In this document: positions 52,562 through 60,435 of the stretch, piece after piece
How positions within the stretch are numbered: position 1 is the first letter of the stretch
Layout: every line of letters begins with the position of its first letter
Source: an uncultured Muribaculaceae bacterium
Lineage (GTDB): Bacteria; Bacteroidota; Bacteroidia; Bacteroidales; Muribaculaceae
NCBI GenBank assembly: GCA_910587235.1
Contig: CAJUKD010000007.1
Coordinates: 1 to 64,000 of the forward strand
DNA: 64,000 nt
Direction: 5' to 3'
Made by a program: the position numbers and the translations under genes
Notes under the pieces: model-generated
What the model saw: the letters and a program-made list of their open reading frames with translations, nothing else
Told to the model about the DNA's origin: nothing
Databases searched by the model: none

Positions 52562-53384
52562 GTACAGTTCGGCGGCACTTGGTGCCGTTATGCTGGCAAT
52601 GTTGTCAGCCTCGTGCGGGAATGCAGAGCGTGATGCAGCCGAAGAGATGTCTGCTCGTTCGGCCGAGATGATCGAAGCGCGTGATTATGTCGGAGCGATA
52701 TCGCTCCTTGATACGATCGATAACCGTTATCGCAGTCTTACCGATGTGCGCCGCACTGCTATGCGCCTGCGCGCGCAGGCTATCGAAGGCATGACTCTTG
52801 ACAGTATTTCCGCCGCCGATATGCGTCTGGCCACTGCCCGTCTGGCTGTTGATTCTCTTGCTCCGGGTTTCCGTCATGTCGACAGTTCGGTTGGCCTTGA
52901 AGGTTATTGGCTGCCCGTCAAGGACACGGACAAGGTTCTTACATCGACATGTATACAGGGACGTGTATCGGACGACGGCCATTTTTATCTGGTAGCCAAT
53001 CTTTCCGGACGTCGTATCGGTCTTAATGCTGTGGAATTTGTTTCCGGCAGTGAAAGTGCCGTTTCCCCGCTTGTGCCGTCTTCGCGTCTGATTTCTGTAG
53101 AAGGCTCGGAAACAATCAGCCTTAGTCCGGAAGAAGCTGATGAAATAGGGCATTGGTTGCTTGAACATCCGTCGGCATCGGCATACGTTCTTCGGGGAAG
53201 CAAGGCTTCGGTACGAGGTAAAATGACACCGGTGTTGTGTGGACGTATGATTGCTTGTGTCCGTTATGCCGACGCATTGCAGGAGTTGCGTGCCGCTTCG
53301 GTGCGCCGCGAAATGCTCGAACGCCGTCTGCAGATTGCCCGCGACCAACTCGCAAACATGCCCGTACCGCAGGAAAAGAAATAA
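52542..53384 (+). CDS. Predicted lipoprotein, unknown function
   Basis: The 280-residue protein starts 20 bases inside the 3' end of the rel gene. Its signal peptide ends in the lipobox LSASC. The first half of the mature part (EARDYVGAISLLDTIDNRY and onward) looks helical and TPR-like; the middle (about 120-190) is beta-rich; the end is a coiled coil (AASVRREMLERRLQIARDQL). I do not recognize a named family. Overlap with the rel gene suggests co-transcription, though a functional link is not implied. The next small membrane protein gene follows after 11 bases. Confidence 0.78.
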   Translation: MFNVVNKYSSAALGAVMLAMLSASCGNAERDAAEEMSARSAEMIEARDYVGAISLLDTIDNRYRSLTDVRRTAMRLRAQAIEGMTLDSISAADMRLATARLAVDSLAPGFRHVDSSVGLEGYWLPVKDTDKVLTSTCIQGRVSDDGHFYLVANLSGRRIGLNAVEFVSGSESAVSPLVPSSRLISVEGSETISLSPEEADEIGHWLLEHPSASAYVLRGSKASVRGKMTPVLCGRMIACVRYADALQELRAASVRREMLERRLQIARDQLANMPVPQEKK

Positions 53385-53395
53385 GCGGAAAATAT

Positions 53396-53755
53396 ATGGA
53401 ACCTATAAAAATCCGTCATCCGCGTCTGGACGCGTGGTACAATAGTTCGGTGATGAATATCGCCTCTATAGGGGCTGCGCTTACTCTGCTGTTTATAAAA
53501 TTCTATGGCTATAGTGTACTTGCCGGGATTTCATGTGCTGTTTTTTTTGCTGTACTGCTCGGCTATTCGCTATGGTATTGGGTAGGAGTCAAAAAGAACA
53601 TCCCTCTTAGTCCGTTCCTGTCGGATATATCCGGAATATATGTTATTTATTTTCTGATTGTGATGGCACAGCGGGAGCCGTCGGAATGGTGGCTTTATTT
53701 CGCTTTTTTTGCAGCTGTTGCCACTCTGTTTATATATCTTATCAGGAATAGGTAG
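53396..53755 (+). CDS. Small four-span membrane protein, unknown function
   Basis: From ATG at 53396 (an upstream start at 53237 would overlap the lipoprotein gene without any support) the protein has 119 residues. Four hydrophobic segments are visible: VMNIASIGAALTLLFI, VLAGISCAVFFAVLLGYSLW, ISGIYVIYFLIVMA and WWLYFAFFAAVATLFIYL. The N-terminus is basic (KIRHPRLDAW). No family is recognized. It is the last gene of the rel-lipoprotein run, with a strong terminator immediately after. Confidence 0.75.
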   Translation: MEPIKIRHPRLDAWYNSSVMNIASIGAALTLLFIKFYGYSVLAGISCAVFFAVLLGYSLWYWVGVKKNIPLSPFLSDISGIYVIYFLIVMAQREPSEWWLYFAFFAAVATLFIYLIRNR

Positions 53756-53766
53756 TTATTCCGATG

Positions 53767-53809
53767 AAAAAACGTCAGCCTCGGGTATCGTCCGGGGCTG
53801 ACGTTTTTT
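53767..53809. terminator. Bidirectional terminator between convergent genes
   Basis: A perfect 14-base inverted repeat AAAAAACGTCAGCC/GGCTGACGTTTTTT with a 15-base loop serves the plus-strand membrane protein gene and the minus-strand DUF5606 gene. Confidence 0.92.
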
Positions 53810-53829
53810 ATGGGAGCTGACGAGAGCGA

Positions 53830-54267
53830 TTATTCGGCTGCGTCGGCTTTTTCAGCAACCTGATCTTCGGCTATTTCTTCGTTTTTGAACTCAGTGATAC
53901 CGGCTCCGATAAGCATGTTGTACCAAGTGAAGAGTTTGCGGATGTCGGTATTATAGACCCTGTCTTCGTCGAATTCGGGCAAGATTTTGCCGAAATACTC
54001 GCGCATGTCTGTGTCCGATGCGAATGCTTTGATGTCGACCGGTTTGCATTCTGTGTGTTCCTTGACTTTTTCAAGAACGTCGCCAAGCGGCATATCCTCA
54101 CCGGTGGTATAGATGGCTATGTCCGCAAGAGAGATCACGCGGTCGTGGGCATAGGCCGGCATACGTTTGCCGGTCTGCAGCGATTCGACAATCAGCGAGC
54201 CGCGTCCACGGCTGACAAGTTTGTAAAGACCGGGCTTTCCGGCAATAGAAAGGATTCCTTGTATCAT
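53830..54267 (-). CDS. DUF5606-family protein
   Basis: The 145-residue protein begins MIQGILSIAGKPGLYKLVSR and continues with LIVESLQTGKRMPAYAHDRV and SLADIAIYTTGEDMPLG, the pattern of the Bacteroidetes DUF5606 family. The N-terminal part (1-65) looks like a small beta-barrel and the rest is helical with an acidic tail (EEIAEDQVAEKADAAE). It is cytosolic and its function is unknown. It stands alone between a terminator and a divergent promoter pair. Confidence 0.85.
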   Translation of the reverse strand: MIQGILSIAGKPGLYKLVSRGRGSLIVESLQTGKRMPAYAHDRVISLADIAIYTTGEDMPLGDVLEKVKEHTECKPVDIKAFASDTDMREYFGKILPEFDEDRVYNTDIRKLFTWYNMLIGAGITEFKNEEIAEDQVAEKADAAE

Positions 54268-54306
54268 TTCAAAGTGTTATATTATTGTTTGAGCGTTATC
54301 TTCTTG

Positions 54307-54314
54307 CAAAATTA
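54307..54314 (-). promoter_or_regulatory. -7 element of the DUF5606 gene promoter
   Basis: The minus strand reads TAATTTTG 40 bases before the ATG at 54267. It overlaps the divergent promoter region of the membrane protein gene. Confidence 0.5.
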
Positions 54315-54323
54315 ACACATTGG

Positions 54324-54354
54324 ATTGAATAATTCCTCGAAATTTGTAACTTTG
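54324..54354 (+). promoter_or_regulatory. Promoter of the 54386 membrane protein gene
   Basis: ATTG (54324-54327), a 19-base spacer and TAACTTTG (54347-54354) lie 31 bases before the ATG. Confidence 0.7.
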
Positions 54355-54385
54355 TGCGATAAACAGCTCATGATTTTATTGACCG

Positions 54386-54937
54386 ATGCTTGAATATCTC
54401 AAATTGATGATGCAGTTGCTGCTCGTGCCGGTGCGCGGGTGGGAGGATGTGTCGTCGGCGTCGCCCGACCCTGATGAAATGCTTCGCAAAGGGCTTTATC
54501 CTCTTATGGGTGTAGCCGCGCTTTCTGAATTTGTAAGTTTTTTTTATGTTCGGGAGCTTTCGCTTGCCACGGTACTTGTGCGTGCGGTAGTGGATTTCGG
54601 AGCTTATTTCGTTTCATTGTTCATTACGCGACTGATATTCGATGTCTACCTCGCCCGCGAACTTGAGGGGGGAGAAGTGAATCGCAGAAAGTCAGAAACT
54701 CTGACTGTGTTTGCGATCGGGATAATGGTACTTTTCCGTATTATAGGGAATTGTCTTCCGGCCGATGTCAATATCTTTAAATTCCTGCCGCTTTATCTGG
54801 TGTTGATTCTATATAAGTCCATACCTTATATGGGGGTAAGGCATGACCGAGAATTCGCTTTCCTCGGTCTGACATCTATTGCGACGGTGCTTGTCCCCTT
54901 GGCAATATATTATCTGCTTTATTTTATCGTTGCCTGA
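54386..54937 (+). CDS. Multi-span membrane protein (Yip1-like), unknown function
   Basis: The 183-residue protein begins with an amphipathic stretch ending in PVRGWEDV and a conserved-looking DPDEMLRKGLYPLMGVAAL. Five hydrophobic segments follow, including YPLMGVAALSEFVSFFY, AVVDFGAYFVSLFITRLIF and ATVLVPLAIYYLLYFIVA. The PxxxW and early-helix pattern recalls Yip1-domain proteins of Bacteroidetes, but this is weak. It is followed after 17 bases by smpB and probably shares its promoter with it. Confidence 0.7.
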   Translation: MLEYLKLMMQLLLVPVRGWEDVSSASPDPDEMLRKGLYPLMGVAALSEFVSFFYVRELSLATVLVRAVVDFGAYFVSLFITRLIFDVYLARELEGGEVNRRKSETLTVFAIGIMVLFRIIGNCLPADVNIFKFLPLYLVLILYKSIPYMGVRHDREFAFLGLTSIATVLVPLAIYYLLYFIVA

Positions 54938-54954
54938 AAAATAATCACAATTTT

Positions 54955-55410
54955 ATGAAACAAAAAGATATCAATATAAAAAATCGCCGTGCGACGTTCG
55001 ACTATGAAATCGTGGAGACATTCACGGCCGGAATGGTTCTTACCGGTACGGAAATCAAGTCGATACGCGGGGGCCATGCAAGTCTTGTCGATACATTCTG
55101 CTATGTGAACAACGGTGAGGTATGGGTGAAAAATATGAATATAGCCGAATATTTTTACGGCACATATAACAACCATGCAGCCAGACGCGACCGCAAACTG
55201 TTGTTGAATCGGAAGGAGATAGCACGTTTGCAAAAAAACGGCCGTGATGCAGGATTCACAATTGTGCCATTGCGGCTGTTCATCAACGAACGCGGGCTTG
55301 CAAAACTGGTCATAGGCATAGCCCGGGGTAAAAAAGAGTACGATAAGAGGCAGTCGATAAAGGAGCGTGACGACAAGCGCGCCATGGCTCGTCTTTTTCA
55401 TAAATCATGA
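54955..55410 (+). CDS. smpB: SsrA-binding protein SmpB
   Basis: SmpB binds tmRNA and places it in stalled ribosomes for trans-translation. The 151-residue length is normal. Diagnostic parts are NRRATFDYEIVETFTAGMVL, the GTEIKSIRGG turn, NMNIAEYFYGTYNNH, RDRKLLLNRKEI and the basic C-terminal tail RGKKEYDKRQSIKERDDKR, which reaches the decoding centre. The gene follows the Yip1-like gene by 17 bases. The ssrA RNA gene itself is not in the window. Confidence 0.98.
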   Translation: MKQKDINIKNRRATFDYEIVETFTAGMVLTGTEIKSIRGGHASLVDTFCYVNNGEVWVKNMNIAEYFYGTYNNHAARRDRKLLLNRKEIARLQKNGRDAGFTIVPLRLFINERGLAKLVIGIARGKKEYDKRQSIKERDDKRAMARLFHKS

Positions 55411-55437
55411 CAGGCGCTTTTTACGTCCGCTCGTATT

Positions 55438-56670
55438 TTAAATCTTCCGGCAAACTATCAGTATTCGTTCGCCACAGGCGTCTGTCAGGCCGTAAACTCG
55501 GATGGTTCCGCTTCCTTCCTTAGTTCCCAGTCGTTTGCGTAATTCGTCTGCACTTATGCCGAAATTGCGTGCGGCGACGGATATCTGCGGATATTTGCGC
55601 GCGAAGCGTTTGATTATTCGTGATGCATAAGGTAGAACTTCCTGCACTTCAAATATATCTCCCGGAAAATCGTCCTTTAGATTCCCGGAGTGGTATAAAC
55701 GAGTGTTGGCATGGAATGTCCGCAAACCGAAACGTGCTGCGAGAAGACGTCCGGCTCCTGACTTCATTACTGCCGGCCATGCTTCGTATATGTAATCGCC
55801 GGCTTTTGCTTCCCCGCTTTGGCATTCAGCATCTTTTTCTTCTGAAGCTGTGAAGCTGATTGTGCAAGCGCTTCCTGCTGCTGTCAGCGTGGTGGCTTCT
55901 ATCAGAAGACTCGTGCCGGCCGGCCGGGGATTCCCTAAATCGATCAGAGCTATAAGTTCCTTGCATTCGGCAGGTGTGCCGAGAGCTATTATGGCAGATG
56001 CTTTTTCACCGAGTTCTTTGTCTGTATGGGTGATGTCCAGCATGGGTGACATTTTTATGACAAGCAATCCTGCTATTTTGGAAAGGACCGGGAGCAGTGA
56101 TATAACGTCCGGTTCGCATTCGGCAAGAGCATATACCCGAGAACCGTCTGCTGCACGACGGGCCGGGTCGATGAACGCACAGTCGAACCTGTGTCCATTA
56201 TCCGCCCATTCTGTCGCAAGTTCACGGCAATCACCGGATATACATTTCAGGATATCCGATAGATGGAGCTGTTCGGCGTTATAATTAAGTGCATCGACGA
56301 GCGTTTTGTTGCGTTCGCAGGCGGTCACTTCTGCCGCACGGGAGGCAAAATGCAAAGCATCTATTCCTAATCCGGACGTAAGATCGACAACGCTTCCGCC
56401 TTCGGTAATTAGCGATGAATGAAAGGATGCAAGGCGGTCGGATGTTGATTGTTCTGCCGACAATATGGACGGGAAATAGAAACGGGGCGAAGTACCGAGC
56501 GTGTCTGATAGTTTGCCTGCGCATTTTTTCCTGCATTCTATTTGTATCAGAGCCGCGTCGAGGTCGAAGGGTAGGGGACGTCCTGCCCATTTCAGCCTCA
56601 GTACGGCAGGATTTTCATTATGGTGTTCTTCTATCCATCTGAAAAAGTCGTCGTTGAATTGCAGGTTCAT
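55438..56670 (-). CDS. SAM-dependent methyltransferase with THUMP-like C-terminal domain
   Basis: The 410-residue cytosolic protein has a class I methyltransferase core around residues 90-240: DLTSGLGIDALHFASRA is the SAM-binding loop, TACERNKTL its acidic partner, and CAFIDPARR the substrate-side motif known from this Bacteroidetes family. The C-terminus (about 330-410; ISVAARNFGISADELRKRLG) matches the THUMP-like domain. THUMP association suggests an RNA (tRNA or rRNA) substrate, which is inference. It lies convergent to smpB with only 27 bases between. Confidence 0.85.
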   Translation of the reverse strand: MNLQFNDDFFRWIEEHHNENPAVLRLKWAGRPLPFDLDAALIQIECRKKCAGKLSDTLGTSPRFYFPSILSAEQSTSDRLASFHSSLITEGGSVVDLTSGLGIDALHFASRAAEVTACERNKTLVDALNYNAEQLHLSDILKCISGDCRELATEWADNGHRFDCAFIDPARRAADGSRVYALAECEPDVISLLPVLSKIAGLLVIKMSPMLDITHTDKELGEKASAIIALGTPAECKELIALIDLGNPRPAGTSLLIEATTLTAAGSACTISFTASEEKDAECQSGEAKAGDYIYEAWPAVMKSGAGRLLAARFGLRTFHANTRLYHSGNLKDDFPGDIFEVQEVLPYASRIIKRFARKYPQISVAARNFGISADELRKRLGTKEGSGTIRVYGLTDACGERILIVCRKI

Positions 56671-56699
56671 TATGTCGGGGTCTTTTATTGTTGGAACGG

Positions 56700-56741
56700 A
56701 CGAAGCCGATGCTTCGTTTATAAAACGGGCATCGGCTTCGT
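56700..56741 (-). terminator. Hairpin between pgk and the methyltransferase gene (weak terminator)
   Basis: A perfect 13-base stem ACGAAGCCGATGC/GCATCGGCTTCGT has a 16-base loop. On the minus strand it follows the pgk stop by 28 bases, but no T run follows the stem, so termination strength is doubtful. Confidence 0.5.
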
Positions 56742-56768
56742 AATGTTTATGCTTTGAAGTTCTGTAGG

Positions 56769-58016
56769 TCAGCCCTTGATGGCGGCAACGCCGGGGAGAA
56801 CCTTGCCTTCGATAGCTTCAAGCAGGGCGCCGCCGCCTGTTGAAACGTAAGAAACTTCGTCGGCCAGACCGAACTTGTTGACGCAGGCAACAGAATCGCC
56901 GCCTCCGACGAGAGAGAATGCGCCGTCTTTAGTAGCTTCTACAACAGCGTCGGCGATTGCACGGCTGCCGGCAGTGAAGTTGTCAAATTCAAATACACCG
57001 GCGGGACCGTTCCAAAGGATTGTTTTGGAACCGCGGATAGCGTTTGTAAAGAGTTTGCGGGTGTCGGGACCTGCGTCAAGACCTTCCCAGCCTTCGGGGA
57101 TGTCCATTACAGAGCATATACGGGTGTTGGCGTCGTTGCTGAATGCATCGGCAGCCACGCAGTCGACTCCGAGAACAAGGTTCACGCCTTTTTCTTTGGC
57201 TTTGCGCATAATATCGAGAGCAAGATCGAGTTTGTCGTTCTCGCAGATAGAGTTACCTACATTGCCGCCCTGTGCTTTGGCAAAAGTGTAGGTCATGCCG
57301 CCGCAGAGAATAAGATTGTCGACTTTGTCCATCAGATTCTCGATTATACCGATTTTGGTGGATACTTTCGAACCACCCATGATGGCGGTGAAAGGACGGC
57401 GGATGTCGCTGAGAATGTTGTCGACGGCCTTGACTTCCTTTTCCATCAGATAGCCGAGCATCTTGTGGTCGGCGTCGAAATAGTCGGCGATCACAGCTGT
57501 AGAAGCATGACGGCGGTGGGCGGTGCCGAATGCGTCGTTAACGTAAACGTCGGCGTATGATGCCAGTGTTTTTGCGAAAGTAGCCTGACGTTCTTTCATT
57601 TCTTTCTTGGCTGCGTCGTAAGCGGGATCGGCTTTGTCGATACCTACGGGCTTGCCTTCTTCCTCGGGATAGAAGCGGAGGTTCTCAAGAAGAAGTACCT
57701 GGCCGGGCTTCAGAGAGGCTGCCATGTCGCCGGCTGCGGCGCAGTCGTTGGCAAACTGTACGTCGGTGCCGAGTGCTTTGGCAACGGCATCTTTTATCTG
57801 CGACAGCGAGAGCTTTGCATTTACTTTGCCTTTGGGTTTGCCCATGTGCGACATGATGATAAGCGAACCGCCGTCGTTGAGGATTTTTTTAAGAGTGGGG
57901 AGCGCGCCGCGGATGCGGGTGTCGTCTGTGATATTGCCGTTTTCGTCCAGAGGAACGTTGAAGTCAACGCGTACGATGGCCTTGTGACCTGCGAAGTTGA
58001 AGTTGTCGATGTTCAT
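56769..58016 (-). CDS. pgk: Phosphoglycerate kinase
   Basis: Pgk makes ATP from 1,3-bisphosphoglycerate in glycolysis. The 415-residue monomer has the N-terminal substrate domain (VDFNVPLDENGNITDDTRI, MSHMGKPKG, ENLRFYPEE, VNDAFGTAHRRHAS) and the C-terminal nucleotide domain (GGSKVSTKIGIIENL, GMTYTFAKAQGG, WNGPAGVFEF, GGGDSVACVNKFG). It is 98 bases upstream of the methyltransferase gene and likely transcribed from its own promoter. Confidence 0.98.
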   Translation of the reverse strand: MNIDNFNFAGHKAIVRVDFNVPLDENGNITDDTRIRGALPTLKKILNDGGSLIIMSHMGKPKGKVNAKLSLSQIKDAVAKALGTDVQFANDCAAAGDMAASLKPGQVLLLENLRFYPEEEGKPVGIDKADPAYDAAKKEMKERQATFAKTLASYADVYVNDAFGTAHRRHASTAVIADYFDADHKMLGYLMEKEVKAVDNILSDIRRPFTAIMGGSKVSTKIGIIENLMDKVDNLILCGGMTYTFAKAQGGNVGNSICENDKLDLALDIMRKAKEKGVNLVLGVDCVAADAFSNDANTRICSVMDIPEGWEGLDAGPDTRKLFTNAIRGSKTILWNGPAGVFEFDNFTAGSRAIADAVVEATKDGAFSLVGGGDSVACVNKFGLADEVSYVSTGGGALLEAIEGKVLPGVAAIKG

Positions 58017-58097
58017 TTTCGTTCAATATTAGGTTTTGTAATGATTCTTAAGTCATACGGGATGCACTTTCTTTTTTGAGCGTCTCGTTTGCGCCCG

Positions 58098-58105
58098 CAA
58101 ATTTA
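58098..58105 (-). promoter_or_regulatory. -7 element of the pgk promoter
   Basis: The minus strand reads TAAATTTG about 82 bases before the pgk ATG. No good -33 box is seen. Confidence 0.5.
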
Positions 58106-58202
58106 CTCTTTTTTTTTGACAATACATTAATAGTACGTTTCTAAGTTTTCAAAAGATGATTTATCATTGTTTGATTGTTCGTTTGCGCTTGTTCAACTTT
58201 TT

Positions 58203-58233
58203 TTTGTCGTTTGGCGGATTTGAGCTAACTTTG
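58203..58233 (+). promoter_or_regulatory. Promoter of the DUF4290-rimM run
   Basis: TTTG (58203-58206), a 19-base spacer and TAACTTTG (58226-58233) match the consensus exactly, 35 bases before the ATG. Confidence 0.8.
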
Positions 58234-58268
58234 ACCGATAAAACAGATTTTAAGCCTGACAAATCAAA

Positions 58269-58862
58269 ATGTTGACTTATAATAACCATCTCAAGAAACT
58301 TGTTCTGCCGGAATATGGCCGTAACATACAGAATATGGTCGACCATTGCCTGACCATAGAAGACAGGGAAGAGCGTACGCGTTGTGCCCACACCATAGTG
58401 CGTGCCATGATGACACTCTTTCCCCAACAAGGCGGTGATCAACAGGAGTATCGTCGTAAACTCTGGGATCATCTTGCTATCATGAGCGATTTCCGTCTTG
58501 ATGTCGATATTCCTTTCGAACTTGTTCGTCCCGAATCCTTCGAAGGGGCGCCTGATCCTGTCGACCTGTCGCATCCTGAAGTAATACGTCATCGTCATTA
58601 CGGACTTCTGGTGCAGCAGCTTATTGAGATCGCATCGCAGATGGAACCCGGAGAGGAACGTGATGCTTTGGCCATGCTGATTGCTAACCACATGAAGAAA
58701 CTTATGCTGGCTGTTAACCGCGACGGAGTCGAGGATGTCCGCATATTCAATGATTTGCGGACTATGTCGCACGGACAGTTCAATTTCGATCCGGATGTAG
58801 TTCATCTTCATGAATTCAAAGCCGCACCTGTTCCTGCCGGCAAGAAAAAGAAGAAAAAATGA
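58269..58862 (+). CDS. DUF4290-family protein
   Basis: The 197-residue protein starts MLTYNNHLKKLVLPEYGRNI and has MVDHCLTIEDREERTRCAHT, the DUF4290 pattern widespread in Bacteroidetes. It is all-helical in appearance, cytosolic, and ends in a basic run of lysines (AGKKKKKK). Function is unknown. Its stop overlaps the rimM start by 4 bases (ATGA), and in this phylum such neighbours of ribosome-maturation genes hint at a ribosome-related role, which is only inference. Confidence 0.88.
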   Translation: MLTYNNHLKKLVLPEYGRNIQNMVDHCLTIEDREERTRCAHTIVRAMMTLFPQQGGDQQEYRRKLWDHLAIMSDFRLDVDIPFELVRPESFEGAPDPVDLSHPEVIRHRHYGLLVQQLIEIASQMEPGEERDALAMLIANHMKKLMLAVNRDGVEDVRIFNDLRTMSHGQFNFDPDVVHLHEFKAAPVPAGKKKKKK

Positions 58863-59383
58863 TTTCCGACAGCGAGATTCGGCTAATAGGGCGGTTTAAT
58901 AAGCCACATGGCATCAATGGTGAAATATCGTTGAGTGTCGATGGCGATATGGATATACAATTCGATGCCTTGCGCTGCATAATAGTCAAGGTGGACGATA
59001 TTAATGTGCCGTTTTTCATCGAAAGCGTACGGTCGAAAGGGCGGGATTCCGTGCTTGTCCGTCTTGAAGGAGTCTGTGATGAAGATTGTGCCGCCGAATT
59101 TTCCATGCAGCCGGTTTATGCGTTATGTTCTGATATTCCTGAGGCTGATGACGAAGACGGATTCTATGCGTCTGATCTGATAGGATTCGATATTCAGGTC
59201 GACAGTATGGACATAGGGTATATCGCAGATATAGACGAGAGTACTGAAAATGTACTGTTTGTTGTGAAGAAGGCAGACGGAGCTTCTCTATTGATTCCTG
59301 TTGCCGATGACTTTATAGAGGAAATAGATGTGGATGAGCATGTCATTGTAATGTGCTTGCCTTCAGGACTTCTTGAATTATGA
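58859..59383 (+). CDS. rimM: Ribosome maturation factor RimM
   Basis: RimM helps assemble the 30S head by binding ribosomal protein S19. The 174-residue length is normal. The N-terminal beta-barrel domain starts LIGRFNKPHGINGEISLSV and the C-terminal PRC-barrel domain includes FYASDLIGFDIQVD, LLIPVADDFIEEIDVDEHVI and the closing MCLPSGLLEL. Translation is coupled to the DUF4290 gene. Confidence 0.95.
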   Translation: MISDSEIRLIGRFNKPHGINGEISLSVDGDMDIQFDALRCIIVKVDDINVPFFIESVRSKGRDSVLVRLEGVCDEDCAAEFSMQPVYALCSDIPEADDEDGFYASDLIGFDIQVDSMDIGYIADIDESTENVLFVVKKADGASLLIPVADDFIEEIDVDEHVIVMCLPSGLLEL

Positions 59384-59395
59384 TATTTTACCGAA

Positions 59396-59707
59396 ATGAA
59401 AGAATTTGATGAAAATATGGCCGCAGAACTTATGCTGGCGGCATTATCTCCGGAGCGTCGGTCGCTTTTCAGTACTGACAATGCTATAGAGGTCATAGAT
59501 CTTATTTTCGACTATTACGAGGATGCCGGTCTGACCGACCTCGATTTCGACGACGAGGATGATTACGACTTACAGGCTGAGCGTCGTGATGCGGTCGCTT
59601 ATGTTGAGAAGGTTCTCGCCAAGGACAGAGAAGCGCCGGCTTTTACCTCGGAAGAAATAGCGGCAATGGTTGCCGCGGAGATGGATTACGAAGAATCCTT
59701 GATTTGA
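59396..59707 (+). CDS. Small acidic protein, unknown function
   Basis: The 103-residue cytosolic protein is strongly acidic (LTDLDFDDEDDYDLQAER, AAEMDYEESLI), predicted helical, with no membrane segment. I recognize no family. It lies 12 bases after rimM and its stop codon is 3 bases before the OmpA-like start region, in the same transcript. Codon use is like its neighbours, so it is probably a true gene. Confidence 0.75.
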   Translation: MKEFDENMAAELMLAALSPERRSLFSTDNAIEVIDLIFDYYEDAGLTDLDFDDEDDYDLQAERRDAVAYVEKVLAKDREAPAFTSEEIAAMVAAEMDYEESLI

Positions 59708-59709
59708 TT

Positions 59710-60354
59710 ATGCCGTCGGCTGTTTTCAAAAACATAATTCATAGGCTTCCTGCGATTTTGTGGCTTTTGACAATTGTCGCTTGTCCATATTCACTTTTCG
59801 CACAGGATGCCGGCAATGCCGATGACGACGATGAGCTTTCACTCTCCTTTGACGCTAATGTAGCCACGCCGAGAGTTCCGCAAAAACAAAAATCGCGTGT
59901 GCGGGAACAGGTAGCTGATCTTGAGGCCTCGCTTAAAGAACATGGCTATGCCGTGGTGACTTTGCGCGACGGAGAGGTTCTTCGGGTCACCATACCTTGT
60001 GACCGGCTTTTTGCTCCGAATTCAAGTGAACTGAAAGCCGACGTCGCGCCCGTGCTGACTCCTTTGAAAAAATACAGCAGGCCTGACAGTCCTTATAAAA
60101 TGGTGGTGGCGGTTCATGCCGATGATACCGGCGACACAGTTTATTGCGATCGTCTGACTGCAGACAGAGCCTCGGCAATCGACGGTTTCTTCTATGTCCT
60201 GGCGGGAGGCGAAGAAACGGGTATTATTCCATACGGGCTTGGACAGGACGATTTCATAGGCTCTAACCACTCTATAGAGGCTCGTGCGCGAAACCGTCGT
60301 GTGGAAATATATCTTGTGCCACGTACTTCACTGTTCCAGAAACAGAAAAAATAG
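59710..60354 (+). CDS. OmpA-like domain protein, secreted
   Basis: From the ATG at 59710 (a TTG two codons earlier is the other option) the protein has 214 residues. A signal peptide (ILWLLTIVACPYSLFAQ) is followed by an acidic linker, then an OmpA_C-like domain (about 75-205): VTLRDGEVLRVTIPCDRLF, FAPNSSELK, VAVHADDTGDTVYCDRLTADRA and ARNRRVEIYLVP. Such domains bind peptidoglycan. No lipobox or beta-barrel is seen, so it is probably periplasmic. It is the last gene of the DUF4290-rimM run. Confidence 0.85.
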   Translation: MPSAVFKNIIHRLPAILWLLTIVACPYSLFAQDAGNADDDDELSLSFDANVATPRVPQKQKSRVREQVADLEASLKEHGYAVVTLRDGEVLRVTIPCDRLFAPNSSELKADVAPVLTPLKKYSRPDSPYKMVVAVHADDTGDTVYCDRLTADRASAIDGFFYVLAGGEETGIIPYGLGQDDFIGSNHSIEARARNRRVEIYLVPRTSLFQKQKK

Positions 60355-60355
60355 T

Positions 60356-60363
60356 TAACTTTG
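60356..60363 (+). promoter_or_regulatory. -7 element of the glnS promoter
   Basis: TAACTTTG starts 2 bases after the OmpA-like gene ends and lies 72 bases before the glnS ATG. The -33 region has no clear TTTG. Confidence 0.6.
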
Positions 60364-60435
60364 CGCGGCCGTTGTGAAAACATGACCGCAACACATATTT
60401 CATACATTACGAACCATTCACACATCTTTACCACA

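Noticed and set aside
60361..60435. 25-residue N-terminal extension of glnS
   Set aside because: It would start inside the -7 promoter box and has no similarity to the GlnRS N-terminus; MDVKEVNELPEG is the natural start.
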